This document shows positions 37,118 to 48,367 of a DNA stretch of 64,000 bases, piece after piece. How positions within the stretch are numbered: the stretch's first letter is position 1; each line of letters starts with the position of its first letter. The stretch comes from Mycobacterium sp. 852002-51961_SCH5331710. Its GTDB lineage: Bacteria; Actinomycetota; Actinomycetes; Mycobacteriales; Mycobacteriaceae. Below the pieces are notes generated by a model that worked only from the letters and a program-made list of their open reading frames with translations, was not told the DNA's origin and did not search any database. The stretch spans positions 1-64,000 of the forward strand of contig NZ_LZSQ01000035.1 of the NCBI RefSeq assembly GCF_001665535.1. The letters run 5' to 3'. The position numbers and the translations under genes were made by a program.

Positions 37118-39325
37118 TCACGCACCGCTGTTTGCGGCCTTGTACTCGCGGCGGCGGCGATGCAGGATCGGCTCGGTGTAGCCGTTCGGTTGTTCGGCGC
37201 CCGACAGGATCAGCTCCTGCGCGGCCTGGAACGCGATGTTGTGATCCGGATCCGTTGCCATCGGCTTGAATTCGGGATCCTGCTCGTTCTGCTTGTCGAC
37301 GACGGCAGCCATCCGCTTGAGGCTGGCCACCACATCGTCGGGCGTGATGACGCCGTGGCGCAACCAGTTCGCCAGCAGCTGGCTCGAAATACGCAGCGTC
37401 GCACGGTCTTCCATCAACGCGACGTTGTGGATGTCGGGCACCTTCGAGCATCCGACACCGGCGTCGATCCAGCGCACCACGTAGCCGAGGATCGACTGGC
37501 AGTTGTTGTCGACCTCCTCGCGGATCTCCTCGGGCGCCCAGGCCAGTTCCTTGGCCAGCGGCACCGCCAGCAGCTGCTCGATGCTGGTGCGCGTTTCGCC
37601 CTGCAGCTCCTTGTGCACCTCGTACACGTCGACCTCGTGATAGTGCATGGCGTGCAACGTGGCCGCGGTCGGCGACGGCACCCACGCGGTGGTGGCGCCG
37701 GCCTTGGGCTGGCCGATCTTCTGCTCGACCATGTCGGCCATCAGGTCGGTCATCGCCCACATGCCCTTGCCGATCTGGGCCTTGCCGGAGAAGCCGGCCG
37801 CCAGGCCGATGTCGACGTTCTGGTCCTCGTACGCCTGGATCCACTGGGTGCTCTTCATCGCGCCCTTGCGGATCATCGGACCCGCTTCCATCGACGTGTG
37901 GATCTCGTCGCCGGTGCGGTCGAGGAAGCCGGTGTTGATGAACACCACCCGGTCGGCGGCGGCCTTGATGCAGGCCTTGAGGTTGACGGTGGTGCGCCGC
38001 TCCTCGTCCATGATGCCGACCTTGAGCGTGTTGGCCGGTAGCCCCAGCACGTCCTCGACACGGCCGAACAACTCGACGGTGTAAGCGACCTCGTCGGGGC
38101 CGTGCATCTTCGGCTTGACGATGTAGACCGAGCCCGTCCGGCTGTTGACCAGCGGGCCGTTACCGTCGCCGGACTTGAGGCCGTGGATCGCGATCAGGCT
38201 GGTGAACAGCGCATCCTGAATGCCCTCGAACACCTCGACTTCTTGGCCGTTGGCGTCGGTTCTCACGATTGCGTCGTTGGTCATCAGGTGGCCGACGTTG
38301 CGCACGAACAGCAGGCTGCGGCCGGGCAGCGTCAGCTCGCCCTCGCCGTCCGGGGTGGTGTAGGTACGGTCCTCGTTGAGCCGGCGGGTGAAGGTCTTAC
38401 CGCCCTTGCTCACCTCTTCGGTGAGGTCGCCGCGGTTGAGGCCCAGCCAGTTCCGATATCCGAGCACCTTGTCGTCGGCGTCGACGGCCGCGACGGAATC
38501 CTCGAAGTCCATGATCGTGGTGACCGCGGACTCCAGGACGACGTCCTTGATTCCTGCGGCGTCGGTCGAGCCGACGGGCGACTCGGGGTCGACGAGGATC
38601 TCGACGTGTAATCCGTTGTTGCGCAACAGCACCGACCACTGCGGCGCTCCGAGTTCGCCGGTGTAACCGACGAACTGCTCGGGGGTGGCCAGCCCGACGG
38701 AGTTGCCGTCACCCAGATCGACGAGCAGCTGACCGTCGTCGATACGCAGACCGGTCGCCTCACTCCACTGACCCGACGCCAGCGGTGCGGCGCCGTCGAG
38801 GAAGGTGCGGGCGTACGCGATGACCTTGTCGCCGCGAACCTTGTTGTAGCTCCCGCCCTTCTCCGCGCCGTCGTCCTCGGGAATCACGTCGGTGCCGTAC
38901 AGCGCGTCGTAGAGCGAACCCCAGCGCGCATTCGCGGCGTTCAGCGCGAAGCGGGCGTTGAGGATCGGCACCACCAGCTGCGGGCCGGCGGTCGTGGTGA
39001 TCTCGTCGTCGACGCCCGCGGTGGTGATCGTGAAGTCGTCGGGTTCGGGCAGGAGGTAGCCGATCTCGGTCAGGAACGCCTTGTACGCATCGTGGTCGAG
39101 CGGCTCGATGACCCGCTGCCGGTGCCACTTGTCGATGCGGGCCTGCAGATCGTCCCGCCTGGCCAGCAGTTCCTCGTTCTTCGGCGTCAGATCGGCGACG
39201 ACCTTGTCCACGCCGGACCAGAAGGTGGCGGGTTCGATGTCGGTGCCGGGCAGCGCCTCGTTGTTGATGAAGTCGTACAGCACCTTGGCCACGCGCAGGT
39301 TCCCCACCGTCACGCGATCGGTCAT
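37118..39325 (-). CDS. glcB: Malate synthase G
   Basis: 735 residues, the size of isoform G. It condenses glyoxylate and acetyl-CoA to malate in the glyoxylate shunt. Readable segments: [51 protein letters not shown] and [33 protein letters not shown], which carries the catalytic Asp in VPDIHN region and reactive Cys. Two adjacent ATGs follow GGAGGA; the second (39325) has the better spacing. An inverted repeat TTACC-CAGC-GGTAA lies at 39353-39366 just upstream. Syntenic with Rv1837c. Confidence 0.96.
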   Translation of the reverse strand: MTDRVTVGNLRVAKVLYDFINNEALPGTDIEPATFWSGVDKVVADLTPKNEELLARRDDLQARIDKWHRQRVIEPLDHDAYKAFLTEIGYLLPEPDDFTITTAGVDDEITTTAGPQLVVPILNARFALNAANARWGSLYDALYGTDVIPEDDGAEKGGSYNKVRGDKVIAYARTFLDGAAPLASGQWSEATGLRIDDGQLLVDLGDGNSVGLATPEQFVGYTGELGAPQWSVLLRNNGLHVEILVDPESPVGSTDAAGIKDVVLESAVTTIMDFEDSVAAVDADDKVLGYRNWLGLNRGDLTEEVSKGGKTFTRRLNEDRTYTTPDGEGELTLPGRSLLFVRNVGHLMTNDAIVRTDANGQEVEVFEGIQDALFTSLIAIHGLKSGDGNGPLVNSRTGSVYIVKPKMHGPDEVAYTVELFGRVEDVLGLPANTLKVGIMDEERRTTVNLKACIKAAADRVVFINTGFLDRTGDEIHTSMEAGPMIRKGAMKSTQWIQAYEDQNVDIGLAAGFSGKAQIGKGMWAMTDLMADMVEQKIGQPKAGATTAWVPSPTAATLHAMHYHEVDVYEVHKELQGETRTSIEQLLAVPLAKELAWAPEEIREEVDNNCQSILGYVVRWIDAGVGCSKVPDIHNVALMEDRATLRISSQLLANWLRHGVITPDDVVASLKRMAAVVDKQNEQDPEFKPMATDPDHNIAFQAAQELILSGAEQPNGYTEPILHRRRREYKAANSGA

Positions 39326-39352
39326 CATTCCTCCTAGAACTGTCGCCCCAGC

Positions 39353-39366
39353 TTACCCAGCGGTAA
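39353..39366. promoter_or_regulatory. Inverted repeat upstream of glcB
   Basis: TTACC-CAGC-GGTAA is a perfect 5-4-5 dyad 28 bp before the glcB ATG. It could be an operator for a glyoxylate/acetate regulator, but the regulator is not known. Confidence 0.3.
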
Positions 39367-39372
39367 CCGGGC

Positions 39373-40293
39373 TTATTCGCAACCTGCCGGTACGCCGCCG
39401 CCGGCCGCCGCGGCGAGAAGCCGTTCGCACCGATCGGCCAGGTCGGCCCGCAACGGCGTCGCCCGCTCCGCAATGGTTTGCTGGATCCGCACGTATTCGG
39501 CACGACCGGCCGGTGTCTCGATCGCGATCGGCTCGAATCCGTATTCGCGGAGATCATAGGGGCTGGCCCGCATGTCGAGTTCGCGGGCTTCGGCAGCCAG
39601 TGCCAGGCAGTCCATCACCAGCTCCGAGTTCACCAGGGGTCCGAGTTTGAAGGCCCACTTGTACAGATCCATCGAAGCGTGCAGGCAGCCCGGTTGTTCG
39701 GTGTCGACCTGGCGCCGCCGGGTGAGCTGTTCGGCGTTCAGCCGGGCTGCGGGTTCGGTGAAGAAGCGGAACGCGTCGAAGTGACTGCAGCGCAACGGCA
39801 TCGAGTCGACGACCGCGTCGGTGCCCGCCGCGCCGAGCCGCAGGGGCACGCCGTCGTGGCGTACCGTCGGCGCCCGGTAGACCATCGCCCATTCGTGCAG
39901 CCCGAAGCAGTTCAGCCGCGCCGGACGGGCCTCGGTCGATCGCAGCAGGCGGGCGACGAAGCGGACCGTGTCGATGCGCGCGGCCAGGTATTCGCGGCTC
40001 ACCGTCACGACGTTGTGGTCACGCGTGTAACCAGTCCGGCCCAGGAAGCGCTGCGCCGAGGCGCCGCCGAGGGCCACGCCGAAGCCGGGATGCCAGGTGC
40101 GCAGCTGGCCGGGCCGCAGGCTGTAGTAGGTGAACACGAAGTCCCAGACCGGGTGCTTCTCGCCGACACGGGCCCGCCGGCGGTGCGGGGCGCAGAAAGC
40201 GTCGGCCCGACGCTGGTGCGCTCGCTCGCGGACCGTCCAGGCCTCTTCGTCGAGCAGTTCGGCGGTCGGGGCGCACAGAGCGACGTCAGACAC
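39373..40293 (-). CDS. Actinobacterial protein of the family annotated 3-methyladenine DNA glycosylase
   Basis: 306 residues. The segment EKHPVWDFVFTYYSLRPGQLRTWHPGFG and the RCSHFDAFRFFT / LHASMDLYKWAFKLGP region are hallmarks of an actinobacterial family often labelled 3-methyladenine DNA glycosylase. I see no helix-hairpin-helix or the known Mag/Tag active-site pattern, so the enzyme name is unsafe. It overlaps the CNNM gene start-to-stop by 8 bp and therefore belongs to the same operon. In M. tuberculosis this interval holds other genes (PE_PGRS34, VapBC), so the gene is a lineage difference. Confidence 0.7.
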   Translation of the reverse strand: MSDVALCAPTAELLDEEAWTVRERAHQRRADAFCAPHRRRARVGEKHPVWDFVFTYYSLRPGQLRTWHPGFGVALGGASAQRFLGRTGYTRDHNVVTVSREYLAARIDTVRFVARLLRSTEARPARLNCFGLHEWAMVYRAPTVRHDGVPLRLGAAGTDAVVDSMPLRCSHFDAFRFFTEPAARLNAEQLTRRRQVDTEQPGCLHASMDLYKWAFKLGPLVNSELVMDCLALAAEARELDMRASPYDLREYGFEPIAIETPAGRAEYVRIQQTIAERATPLRADLADRCERLLAAAAGGGVPAGCE

Positions 40294-41338
40294 GGTGGGT
40301 CCCGTCGCGCACGGTGCCGACCAGGTCCTCGACCAGATCCTCCAGCGCCACCATTCCCGTCACGCTGCCGTCGGGCCCGGTAACCAGCGCCAGGTGACTG
40401 TTGGTGCGGCGCAGCCGCGACAACGCGTCGGGCAACGGGAGAGACGCGGACACCACCGGCAGCGGGCGCACCATCGCGAAGTCCAGCACGGCGTCGGGGT
40501 CGTTGACGAACGCCAGCACGTCCTTGATGTGCAGGTAGCCGAGGTAGGCACCGGACGCGTCGGTGATGGGGAAGCGCGAGTAGCCGGTCTCGGCCAGCGC
40601 CTCCTCGACGGCGCCGACCGTCGGTCCGGCGCCCTCGCGCGCCACCGCCACGGTCCTGATCTCGCGCAGCGGGAATGCCACGTCCTTGACGGCGCGGTCG
40701 CGAATCTGCAGAGCCCGGGTCAGCCTGCCGTGCTCCTCGGGATCGAGCAGGCCCTCCGACAGCGACTCGGCGATCATCTCCGACAGCTCGACCGTGGACA
40801 CCGTGACGTCGAGTTCGTCCTTCGGCTCCACCCGGAACAGCCGCAGCGTGGCGTTGGCGCACCAGTTGTAGAAGGCGATCAGCGGCCGGGCCATCCGGAT
40901 CCACACCAGGTAGGTCGGGATCAGCAGCATCGCCGCCGACTCCGGACCGGCGATCGCGATGTTCTTCGGCACCATCTCGCCGAGCAGCACGTGCAGGACG
41001 ACCACCACGGCCAAGGCGACGACGAACGACACCGAGTGCAACACCGCGTCGGAGACGCCGATGGCGTCGAACGGCTTCTCCAGCAGGTGCGCGACGGCGG
41101 GTTCGCCGACGCGGCCGAGCAGGATGGAGCAGATCGTGATGCCGAGCTGGGCGCCCGCGAGCATCAGCGACAGGTGCTCACCGGCGCGAATCACGGTGAT
41201 GGCGCTCTTCTTGCCCTGTTCGGCCAGCGCCTCCAGCCGGTCGCGTCGCGCGGAGATCAACGCGAACTCCGAGGCGACGAAGAACGCGTTGACGCCCAGC
41301 AGCAGCGCCGTCAGCAGCACACCGAGGAAGTCACCCAT
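40286..41338 (-). CDS. CNNM/CorC-type membrane protein with CBS pair (Rv1841c type)
   Basis: 350 residues. An N-terminal DUF21 domain of four TM helices ([64 protein letters not shown]) and two CBS domains ([47 protein letters not shown]). DUF21-CBS proteins are divalent-cation (Mg2+/Co2+) exporters or channels. The C-terminal CorC domain present in the upstream paralogue is missing here. The ATG at 41338 has GAGAAG six bases before it. It overlaps the upstream paralogue by 8 bp. Confidence 0.88.
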   Translation of the reverse strand: MGDFLGVLLTALLLGVNAFFVASEFALISARRDRLEALAEQGKKSAITVIRAGEHLSLMLAGAQLGITICSILLGRVGEPAVAHLLEKPFDAIGVSDAVLHSVSFVVALAVVVVLHVLLGEMVPKNIAIAGPESAAMLLIPTYLVWIRMARPLIAFYNWCANATLRLFRVEPKDELDVTVSTVELSEMIAESLSEGLLDPEEHGRLTRALQIRDRAVKDVAFPLREIRTVAVAREGAGPTVGAVEEALAETGYSRFPITDASGAYLGYLHIKDVLAFVNDPDAVLDFAMVRPLPVVSASLPLPDALSRLRRTNSHLALVTGPDGSVTGMVALEDLVEDLVGTVRDGTHRV

Positions 41339-42704
41339 CGACGCTTCTCCCGTCGACGGCATCGCCGCTGCGGCCGAGTTCGGTCAGCTCGAGCAGATCG
41401 ATGCGGCGCCCATCCATCCGCAGCACGGTGGCCAGCCAGCGGTTGGGGTCCTCGAGGGGACCGTCTGGGTCGAACGCCTCGAGTTCGACCGACTCGCCCT
41501 CGTCGGGGATGTGGCCCAGCTTCTCGAGAACCAGGCCGCCGATCGTCTCGTAGTCGCCCTCGGGGGCGCGGAACGGCGTGGCGCCTGCGACCTCGTCGAT
41601 GCGCAACAGGCCCGATATCTGCCAGCCGCGGCCCGCGGGCACGACGTCGGGGGCTTCGTCGTCGTGTTCGTCGCGAACATCGCCGACGATCTCCTCGATG
41701 AGGTCCTCGACCGTGACCATGCCCGCCGTTCCGCCGTATTCGTCGACGACCAGCGCGGTCTGCAGGCCGTTGGCGCGGATCTGCGTCATCACCGCATCGC
41801 CGTCCAACGTCGAGGGCACCTTGGCCACCGGCAGCGCCAGCGACGCCAGCCGGGTGCTGCCGCGTTTGTCGATCGGCACCTCGAACACCTGCTTGACGTG
41901 GGCGATCCCGATCGTCTCGTCCAAGTCGCCGCGGATGATCGGGAACCGCGAGTATCCGGTCCGGATCGCGACGGTGACCAGATCTTCGACCGTGGCGTCG
42001 GCGTCGAGGGCCTCGATCTTCTGCCGCGGTGTCATCAGCTCCTCCGCGGAGCGGTCGCCGAACCGCAACGACCGGTCGACCAGCACCGCGGTGATCGGGT
42101 CCAACGCGCCGCTGCGGGCCGAACTGCGCACCAGCGACACCAACTCCTGCGGGGAACGCGCCGAGCGCAGCTCCTCGGCGGGCTCGATGCCCAGCCGGCG
42201 CAGGATCGCGTTGGCGGTGCCGTTCGTCAGCCGGATCAGCGGTGTGAACAGCGCCGAGAACAGCAACTGCGGCGCGGCCGACCACCGCGCCACCGGAACC
42301 GGTCGGGCGACCGCCAGGTTCTTCGGCACCAGCTCGCCGAACACCATCGACAGCGAGGTGGCGATCAGGATCGCCAGCGCCAGCGCGATCCCGCCGGTGT
42401 ATTGCGGCGGTACGCCGACCGCGTCAAGCGCCGGGTGGATCAGCCGGGCCACGACGGGTTCGGCCAGAAAGCCCGTCGCGAGCGTGGTGATCGAAATGCC
42501 GACCTGGGCGCCGGAGAGCTGGAACGACAGCGTGCGGTGCGCCCGTCGGACCAGTTGGTCGCGCCGGTTGCCGCTGCGCGCGTTGGCTTCCACCGTGCTG
42601 CGCTCGAGCGCGGTCAGCGAGAACTCGGCGGCGACGAAAACCGCGGTGCCCGCGGTCAACAGGACGAATGCGAGTAGAGCCAACAGCGACGAGACGACGC
42701 TCAT
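41331..42704 (-). CDS. CNNM/CorC-type membrane protein, full length (Rv1842c type)
   Basis: 457 residues with DUF21 membrane part ([50 protein letters not shown]), tandem CBS domains ([49 protein letters not shown]) and the C-terminal CorC/transporter-associated domain ([26 protein letters not shown]). Same predicted function as its neighbour: regulated divalent-cation transport, with nucleotide sensing by CBS. Position matches Rv1842c. A short ORF of 44 codons overlaps its ATG upstream. Confidence 0.9.
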   Translation of the reverse strand: MSVVSSLLALLAFVLLTAGTAVFVAAEFSLTALERSTVEANARSGNRRDQLVRRAHRTLSFQLSGAQVGISITTLATGFLAEPVVARLIHPALDAVGVPPQYTGGIALALAILIATSLSMVFGELVPKNLAVARPVPVARWSAAPQLLFSALFTPLIRLTNGTANAILRRLGIEPAEELRSARSPQELVSLVRSSARSGALDPITAVLVDRSLRFGDRSAEELMTPRQKIEALDADATVEDLVTVAIRTGYSRFPIIRGDLDETIGIAHVKQVFEVPIDKRGSTRLASLALPVAKVPSTLDGDAVMTQIRANGLQTALVVDEYGGTAGMVTVEDLIEEIVGDVRDEHDDEAPDVVPAGRGWQISGLLRIDEVAGATPFRAPEGDYETIGGLVLEKLGHIPDEGESVELEAFDPDGPLEDPNRWLATVLRMDGRRIDLLELTELGRSGDAVDGRSVDG

Positions 42705-42835
42705 CGGGTGGTCTCCACGCGGATGCCGGGCCGCTGGCCCGGCCGTCTAGAGGAAGGCTCGGCGTCGGGAGGCTCGGGCCGCTCGGCCCCCTCGGGCCCC
42801 TCTGCAACCCGGACCTCGACGGGTGCCTGCGGCAC
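42701..42835 (-). CDS. Possible 44-residue small protein upstream of the CNNM genes
   Basis: From GTG 42835 the frame runs to TGA at 42701-42703, overlapping the CNNM ATG as ATGA. The product starts [16 protein letters not shown] and is Pro/Glu/Arg-rich ([14 protein letters not shown]). AAAGGGATCAC before the GTG could serve as a ribosome site. The coupling is suggestive, but no conserved family is recognised and the composition could be chance in high-GC DNA. Confidence 0.35.
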   Translation of the reverse strand: MPQAPVEVRVAEGPEGAERPEPPDAEPSSRRPGQRPGIRVETTR

Positions 42836-42900
42836 GTGATCCCTTTCGCGTAGAGGACTGAAGAAAACCCATGGTAACGGGTGATGGGGCGGGTGCGGGA

Positions 42901-44343
<1,443 letters not shown>

Positions 44344-44372
44344 TCAAGTCTAGTTGCGCGCCAGTCATCGGC

Positions 44373-44430
44373 CGAGCAGACGCGAAACTGCCCATTTTTG
44401 GCCGAAAAGCGGCAGTTTTACGTCTGCTCG
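44373..44430 (-). terminator. Strong palindrome between gnd1 and guaB1, terminator-like (family copy 2)
   Basis: Arms 44373-44392 (CGAGCAGACGCGAAACTGCC) and 44411-44430 pair at 18 of 20 positions with an 18-base loop. It stands in the 126-bp gap between two same-strand genes, downstream of gnd1, so it should end gnd1 transcription before guaB1. Similar to 30883-30944. Confidence 0.6.
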
Positions 44431-44463
44431 CCGAAGTGTGGGCCCAGCTCGGCAGGTATAGCG

Positions 44464-45927
44464 TCAGGCCTCGACCTCGCTGCGGTCCCCGCTCCACAGT
44501 GTGTGGAACCGCTTGGCGGGGTCGGCGTCGATGCGCCCGTAGGTGTGCGCGCCGAAGTAGTCGCGCAGTCCCTGGGTGAGCGCGGCGGGCAGGCGCTCGG
44601 TGCGCAGCGCGTCGTAGTACGACAGCGCCGAGGCGAAGCCCGGGATCGGGATGCCCAACTCGGTGGCCGTGACCACGACGCGGCGCCAGCTGTCGATCGC
44701 CGCCTCGATGGCGCTGCGGAAGTACGGCGCGACGATCAGCGTCGGCAGGTCGGGATCCTCGTCGAACGCATCCTTGATCCGGTTGAGGAACTTGGCCCGG
44801 ATGATGCAGCCGCCGCGCCAGATGGTGGCCAGGTCGCCGGGCGTGACGCCCCAGTCGTACTCCGCGCTGCCCGCCTGGATCTGATTGAAGCCCTGCGCGT
44901 AGGCGATGATCTTCGACGCGTACAGCGCCTGGCGGACGTCCTCGGTGAATTTCTCGGCGTCGCTGGGCCTTTCGCCGAGATCACCCGACGCCAGCCCGGT
45001 GGTGGCCTTGCGCTGCGTCACCGATCCGGACAGCGCGCGAGCGAACACGGCCTCGGCGATGCCGGTCACCGGGACGCCGAGATCGAGGGCCGACTTCACC
45101 GTCCAGCGTCCGGTGCCCTTCTGCTCGGCCTCGTCGAGGATGACGTCGACGAGTGGTTTGCCGGTCTTGGCGTCGTTCTGGCGCAGCACTTTCGCGGTGA
45201 TCTCCACCAGGAAGCTGTCCAGGTCGCCGGAGTTCCACTCGTCGAAGACGTCGGCGATCTCGCCCGCCGACTTGCCCAGCCCGTCGCGCAGCAGCTGATA
45301 GGCCTCGCCGATCAGCTGCATGTCGGAGTACTCGATGCCGTTGTGCACCATCTTCACGAAGTGGCCGGCGCCGTCGGGGCCGATGTGGGTGCAGCACGGC
45401 ACGCCGTCGACGTGTGCGGAGATCTCCTCGAGCAGCGGGCCCAGCGATTTGTAGGACTCCGCCGGGCCGCCGGGCATGATGGACGGCCCGTTCAGCGCGC
45501 CCTCCTCGCCGCCGGAGATGCCCGCCCCGACGAAGTGCAGACCGCGTTCGCGCATCGCCTTCTCGCGGCGGATCGTGTCGGTGTAGAGCGCGTTGCCCCC
45601 GTCGATGATGATGTCGCCCTCTTCCATCGCGTCGGCGAGCTCGTTGATCACCGCGTCGGTGGGGTCACCGGCCTTGACCATGATCAACACCCGGCGCGGC
45701 TTCTCCAGCGCGTCGAGGAACTCCGCAATGGTCTCGCTGCGCACGAACTTGCCCTCGGAGCCGTGCTGTTCGAGCAGCGCATCGGTCTTGGCGACCGACC
45801 GGTTGTGCAGCGCAACGGTGTATCCGTGCCGGGCGAAGTTGCGCGCGATGTTGGACCCCATGACGGCGAGCCCGGTCACCCCGATTTGAGCGGTACCGGT
45901 GGTCGATGCGGAAGCGTCAGAGCTCAT
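44464..45927 (-). CDS. gnd1: 6-phosphogluconate dehydrogenase, decarboxylating
   Basis: 487 residues. NADP site GVTGLAVMGSNIARNFARHGY near residue 16; substrate region GISGGEEGALNGPSIMPGG, the catalytic Lys in GHFVKMVHNGIEYSDMQ; and GTGRWTVKSALDLGVP. The oxidative pentose phosphate pathway step making ribulose-5-phosphate and NADPH. The N-terminal 12 residues are Ser/Thr/Ala-rich. Position and family match Rv1844c. Confidence 0.96.
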   Translation of the reverse strand: MSSDASASTTGTAQIGVTGLAVMGSNIARNFARHGYTVALHNRSVAKTDALLEQHGSEGKFVRSETIAEFLDALEKPRRVLIMVKAGDPTDAVINELADAMEEGDIIIDGGNALYTDTIRREKAMRERGLHFVGAGISGGEEGALNGPSIMPGGPAESYKSLGPLLEEISAHVDGVPCCTHIGPDGAGHFVKMVHNGIEYSDMQLIGEAYQLLRDGLGKSAGEIADVFDEWNSGDLDSFLVEITAKVLRQNDAKTGKPLVDVILDEAEQKGTGRWTVKSALDLGVPVTGIAEAVFARALSGSVTQRKATTGLASGDLGERPSDAEKFTEDVRQALYASKIIAYAQGFNQIQAGSAEYDWGVTPGDLATIWRGGCIIRAKFLNRIKDAFDEDPDLPTLIVAPYFRSAIEAAIDSWRRVVVTATELGIPIPGFASALSYYDALRTERLPAALTQGLRDYFGAHTYGRIDADPAKRFHTLWSGDRSEVEA

Positions 45928-45985
45928 TCGGGCAGCCTTTCGTTGTTTTGTTGTGTGAACGCATGGTTCGGAGGTGGCTTGTCCC

Positions 45986-46927
45986 TTAAGCGGTGAACAG
46001 CCTTTGCAGCTCGGTCAGCCACGGCAGCACCACCGCTACAGTCGGGACCACGAGCACCGCCGCCGCGGCCGCGTACGCGCCGGCGGCCAGCACCCGGCTG
46101 TTGGGTCGCCCGCCGAGGCGGCGCACGCGCAGCACGGTGGTGGGCCCGCCCGCGGCCAGCGCACCCGACGGTGTGCGCCCGGCCGCGCACGCGACGAGCG
46201 CGCGGGCCAGGGGAGTGGGACCGGCGATGCGCACCGCGGCGTCGTCGGCCAGCATCTCGACCAGCAGGCGCACGGCGTGCAGTGCGCTTCCGCTGCGGAC
46301 GAAGCGGGGGAAGGCCGCGTGCACGGCGGTGAACATCTCGAGCACGAGGTCGTGCCGGGCGCGCAGGTGCGCCCGTTCGTGGGTGAGGATCGCAGCGATC
46401 TCGTTGTCCTCCAACGTCGTCAGCGTGCCCTCGCTGACCACCACGCGGCTGCGCACCCCGGGCAGGCAGTAGGCCAACGGCTGATCCACGTCGAGGATGC
46501 GCAGGCCGTCACCGGCGTGCGCGCGGGCCCACGTTTGCGACTTGCCCACGAGGTCGACGACCATTCGGTGATGCGCGCGACGGCGTCGCGTCGCGATCGC
46601 CACCTGCAACACCGCGGCCGTCAGCCGGGCGCCGATCACCAGCGTCAGCGCGAAGACGACGACGTAGGCGATCCACACCGGCCACCCCATGACGGCGATC
46701 TCACTGGTGATGCCTGCGGTCGGCCTGCCGTCGGGCCCGGGGGCGAAAAGCCTGCTCGCGATCGCGATCCCGGCCGAGAAGGCCGACAGAACCGCGGCCG
46801 ACGCGATGGCCTGCCACAACACGATCGCCGCTCGCGGTGCGCGGAAGGGCCAGGACGCGCGCGCCAGAAGAGCCGGCACCGGTCCGGACAGGACCAGCGC
46901 CAGGATGGTGAAGGCCAGCGCGGACAC
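45986..46927 (-). CDS. M56-family membrane metallopeptidase (BlaR1-like without sensor domain)
   Basis: 313 residues, GTG start at 46927. TM helices at the start ([38 protein letters not shown]), then the zinc site ILTHERAHLRARHD (HExxH) near residue 190, and two more TM segments near the C-terminus. It lacks the C-terminal penicillin-binding sensor of staphylococcal BlaR1, as does Rv1845c. It probably cleaves the BlaI repressor encoded 14 bp upstream when a signal arrives. Confidence 0.87.
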   Translation of the reverse strand: MSALAFTILALVLSGPVPALLARASWPFRAPRAAIVLWQAIASAAVLSAFSAGIAIASRLFAPGPDGRPTAGITSEIAVMGWPVWIAYVVVFALTLVIGARLTAAVLQVAIATRRRRAHHRMVVDLVGKSQTWARAHAGDGLRILDVDQPLAYCLPGVRSRVVVSEGTLTTLEDNEIAAILTHERAHLRARHDLVLEMFTAVHAAFPRFVRSGSALHAVRLLVEMLADDAAVRIAGPTPLARALVACAAGRTPSGALAAGGPTTVLRVRRLGGRPNSRVLAAGAYAAAAAVLVVPTVAVVLPWLTELQRLFTA

Positions 46928-46941
46928 GCTGTAAGTCTCTC

Positions 46942-47358
46942 TCAGCCGGTGCCCGAATTACCAGCGGGCGGCGTAACGCGATCCTTGCTTTCCAGCTCGG
47001 CCAGCGCGCGGCGCAACGCGGCCGCTTCGTCGGCGCCGACCCGCTCGACGAAATGCACCAGCGCCGCCTCCCGACTGCCCGAATCGGCGGCCTGGTCGAG
47101 CGCATCGACCATGAGTCCCGCGACCAGCTCGTCGCGGCCGTGAGTCGGGGCGTAGCGGTGGGCGCGGTCGTCGCGGTGCTGCACGACGAAGTTCTTCTTC
47201 GCCAGCCGCTGCAGCACGGTCATGATCGTGGTGTACGCCAAGTCGCGTTCGGCGGAGAGCGCCTCGTGAACCTGGCGCACGGTTTGGGGCTCGCGCGAGG
47301 ACCACAAATGATCCATCACAGCGCGTTCCAGTTCCCCTAGACGCGTCAACTTCGCCAT
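46942..47358 (-). CDS. blaI: BlaI-family transcriptional repressor
   Basis: 138 residues. Winged helix: LGELERAVMDHLWSSREPQTVRQVHEAL, DLAYTTIMTVLQRLAKKNFV with the wing VQHRDDRAHRYAPTHGRDELVAG. The region AADSGSREAALVHFVERVGADEAAAL gives the dimer helix. In M. tuberculosis BlaI represses blaC and its own operon and is released after beta-lactam exposure. It is 14 bp upstream of the M56 protease gene. A TACTAC direct repeat sits about 36 bp before the ATG. Confidence 0.93.
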   Translation of the reverse strand: MAKLTRLGELERAVMDHLWSSREPQTVRQVHEALSAERDLAYTTIMTVLQRLAKKNFVVQHRDDRAHRYAPTHGRDELVAGLMVDALDQAADSGSREAALVHFVERVGADEAAALRRALAELESKDRVTPPAGNSGTG

Positions 47359-47393
47359 CGTCCGTTCATCTCCTAGAGGCTATTGATCCAGCG

Positions 47394-47409
47394 TACTACT
47401 TGTTACTAC
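47394..47409. promoter_or_regulatory. BlaI operator-like TACTAC repeat
   Basis: TACTAC at 47394-47399 and again at 47404-47409, spaced ten bases, upstream of blaI (start 47358). TACTAC is the core half-site recognised by BlaI in M. tuberculosis and staphylococci; here the two copies are direct rather than inverted. Confidence 0.45.
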
Positions 47410-47538
47410 CGTGCGTCGTATTTCGCCTGGTGGACAAGGCTTCGCCGACGACTGCGCGAACCTTCCGCCGTGGTCACCGCGGCTTTGCGGCCCCGTGTGA
47501 AAGCAGTCACAGGGTCTAGCCGTCGTGACGCGCATAGC

Positions 47539-47557
47539 TATAGTAAGCCTTACCTAA
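47539..47557. promoter_or_regulatory. IdeR iron box upstream of the 47577 gene
   Basis: TATAGTAAGCCTTACCTAA matches the 19-bp iron-box consensus TTAGGTTAGGCTAACCTAA at 13 positions, with the central GTAAG-C-CTTAC dyad. TATAGT within it is a plausible -10 element, so IdeR with iron would block transcription of the following gene. Confidence 0.65.
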
Positions 47558-47576
47558 CTCGATGTCGGGAGGCCCC

Positions 47577-48353
47577 ATGACGGTATTGGTCGACGATCCA
47601 CTCATCGCAAGCATGGCGATCCGCAGGATCCTGCCGCTGCATGAGTCGAGTCGGCGGCTACGCGCGCTCTACCCCGAGTGTCCGCGCGTCTACGGCGTCG
47701 CGGTGATGGGCGACCTGTCCCGGCGGCGCTGGTGGCCGCTGGCCGATGCGCTGACCACGGACCGTCTGCAGACGATGTTCGTCCTCGCGGCCGAGGAGAC
47801 CGACAGCCGCGCGGCGGTCGCCCACCAGTTGGCGGCCACGCTCGCCCACGTCGTCGTCGGCCGGGTCGTACCTCTGGTCGTCCTCGAGGGCCGGGCCTGG
47901 GACACCGGGCTGGAGAACCTGTGGGTGCACGTGGATTCCGAGGGCGCGATCGATTGGGTCGGCGTCGTCGATCCGACACTGCGGGCCCTGCCGGACGATC
48001 CGTGCTTCGAGCGCGGGTCGGGTCACATCGACCGGTCGACGCGCGAGGGGATCGTGGCGCTGCCGAGCGAGGCGGCGTTGACGACGTGGGTGGCGCACCG
48101 CAGTCACCGCGCGCTCGCGCCCCTGTTCACCAAGCTGGCGGAGATCAGCGGCGGCGCCATGTCGGTCGCGTCGATGTGGCACGTCGTTGGCGGGGCGGTG
48201 GTTTCCGCGGCCACGCAGGTGCCGCTGCTCGCCGGCTCGAGCGAGTGGACGAGCATGCGCCGCAGCCAGGCCGTGCTCGACGCGCTGGTCGGCTTCGGAC
48301 TTCCCGTCCGGGGCACCTCGCGATCGAATGCCGGGAAAGTCTTGCTTAATTAG
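47577..48353 (+). CDS. Iron-box-controlled protein, possibly FhuF-like (siderophore-associated)
   Basis: 258 residues. The ATG at 47577 has GGGAGG upstream. No signal peptide or TM helix is seen. The C-terminal part (SVASMWHVVGGAVVSAATQ and VLDALVGFGLPVRGTSR) recalls the FhuF/siderophore-utilisation family, but the C-terminal Cys cluster that holds the 2Fe-2S centre in FhuF is absent, so a reductase role is doubtful. It is bracketed by an IdeR-type box at 47539 and another dyad at its stop codon (48351), which argues strongly for iron regulation. Likely helps to release or take up iron under starvation. Function uncertain. Confidence 0.55.
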   Translation: MTVLVDDPLIASMAIRRILPLHESSRRLRALYPECPRVYGVAVMGDLSRRRWWPLADALTTDRLQTMFVLAAEETDSRAAVAHQLAATLAHVVVGRVVPLVVLEGRAWDTGLENLWVHVDSEGAIDWVGVVDPTLRALPDDPCFERGSGHIDRSTREGIVALPSEAALTTWVAHRSHRALAPLFTKLAEISGGAMSVASMWHVVGGAVVSAATQVPLLAGSSEWTSMRRSQAVLDALVGFGLPVRGTSRSNAGKVLLN

Positions 48354-48367
48354 GCAAGCCTTGCCTA
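48351..48367. promoter_or_regulatory. Perfect iron-box dyad at the start of the small RNA candidate
   Basis: TAGGCAAG-C-CTTGCCTA is a perfect 17-bp dyad. With one flanking T on each side (48350-48368) it matches the IdeR consensus TTAGGTTAGGCTAACCTAA at 13 positions. It starts on the stop codon of the 47577 gene and covers most of the -10 TATGCT (48366-48371). Confidence 0.65.
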
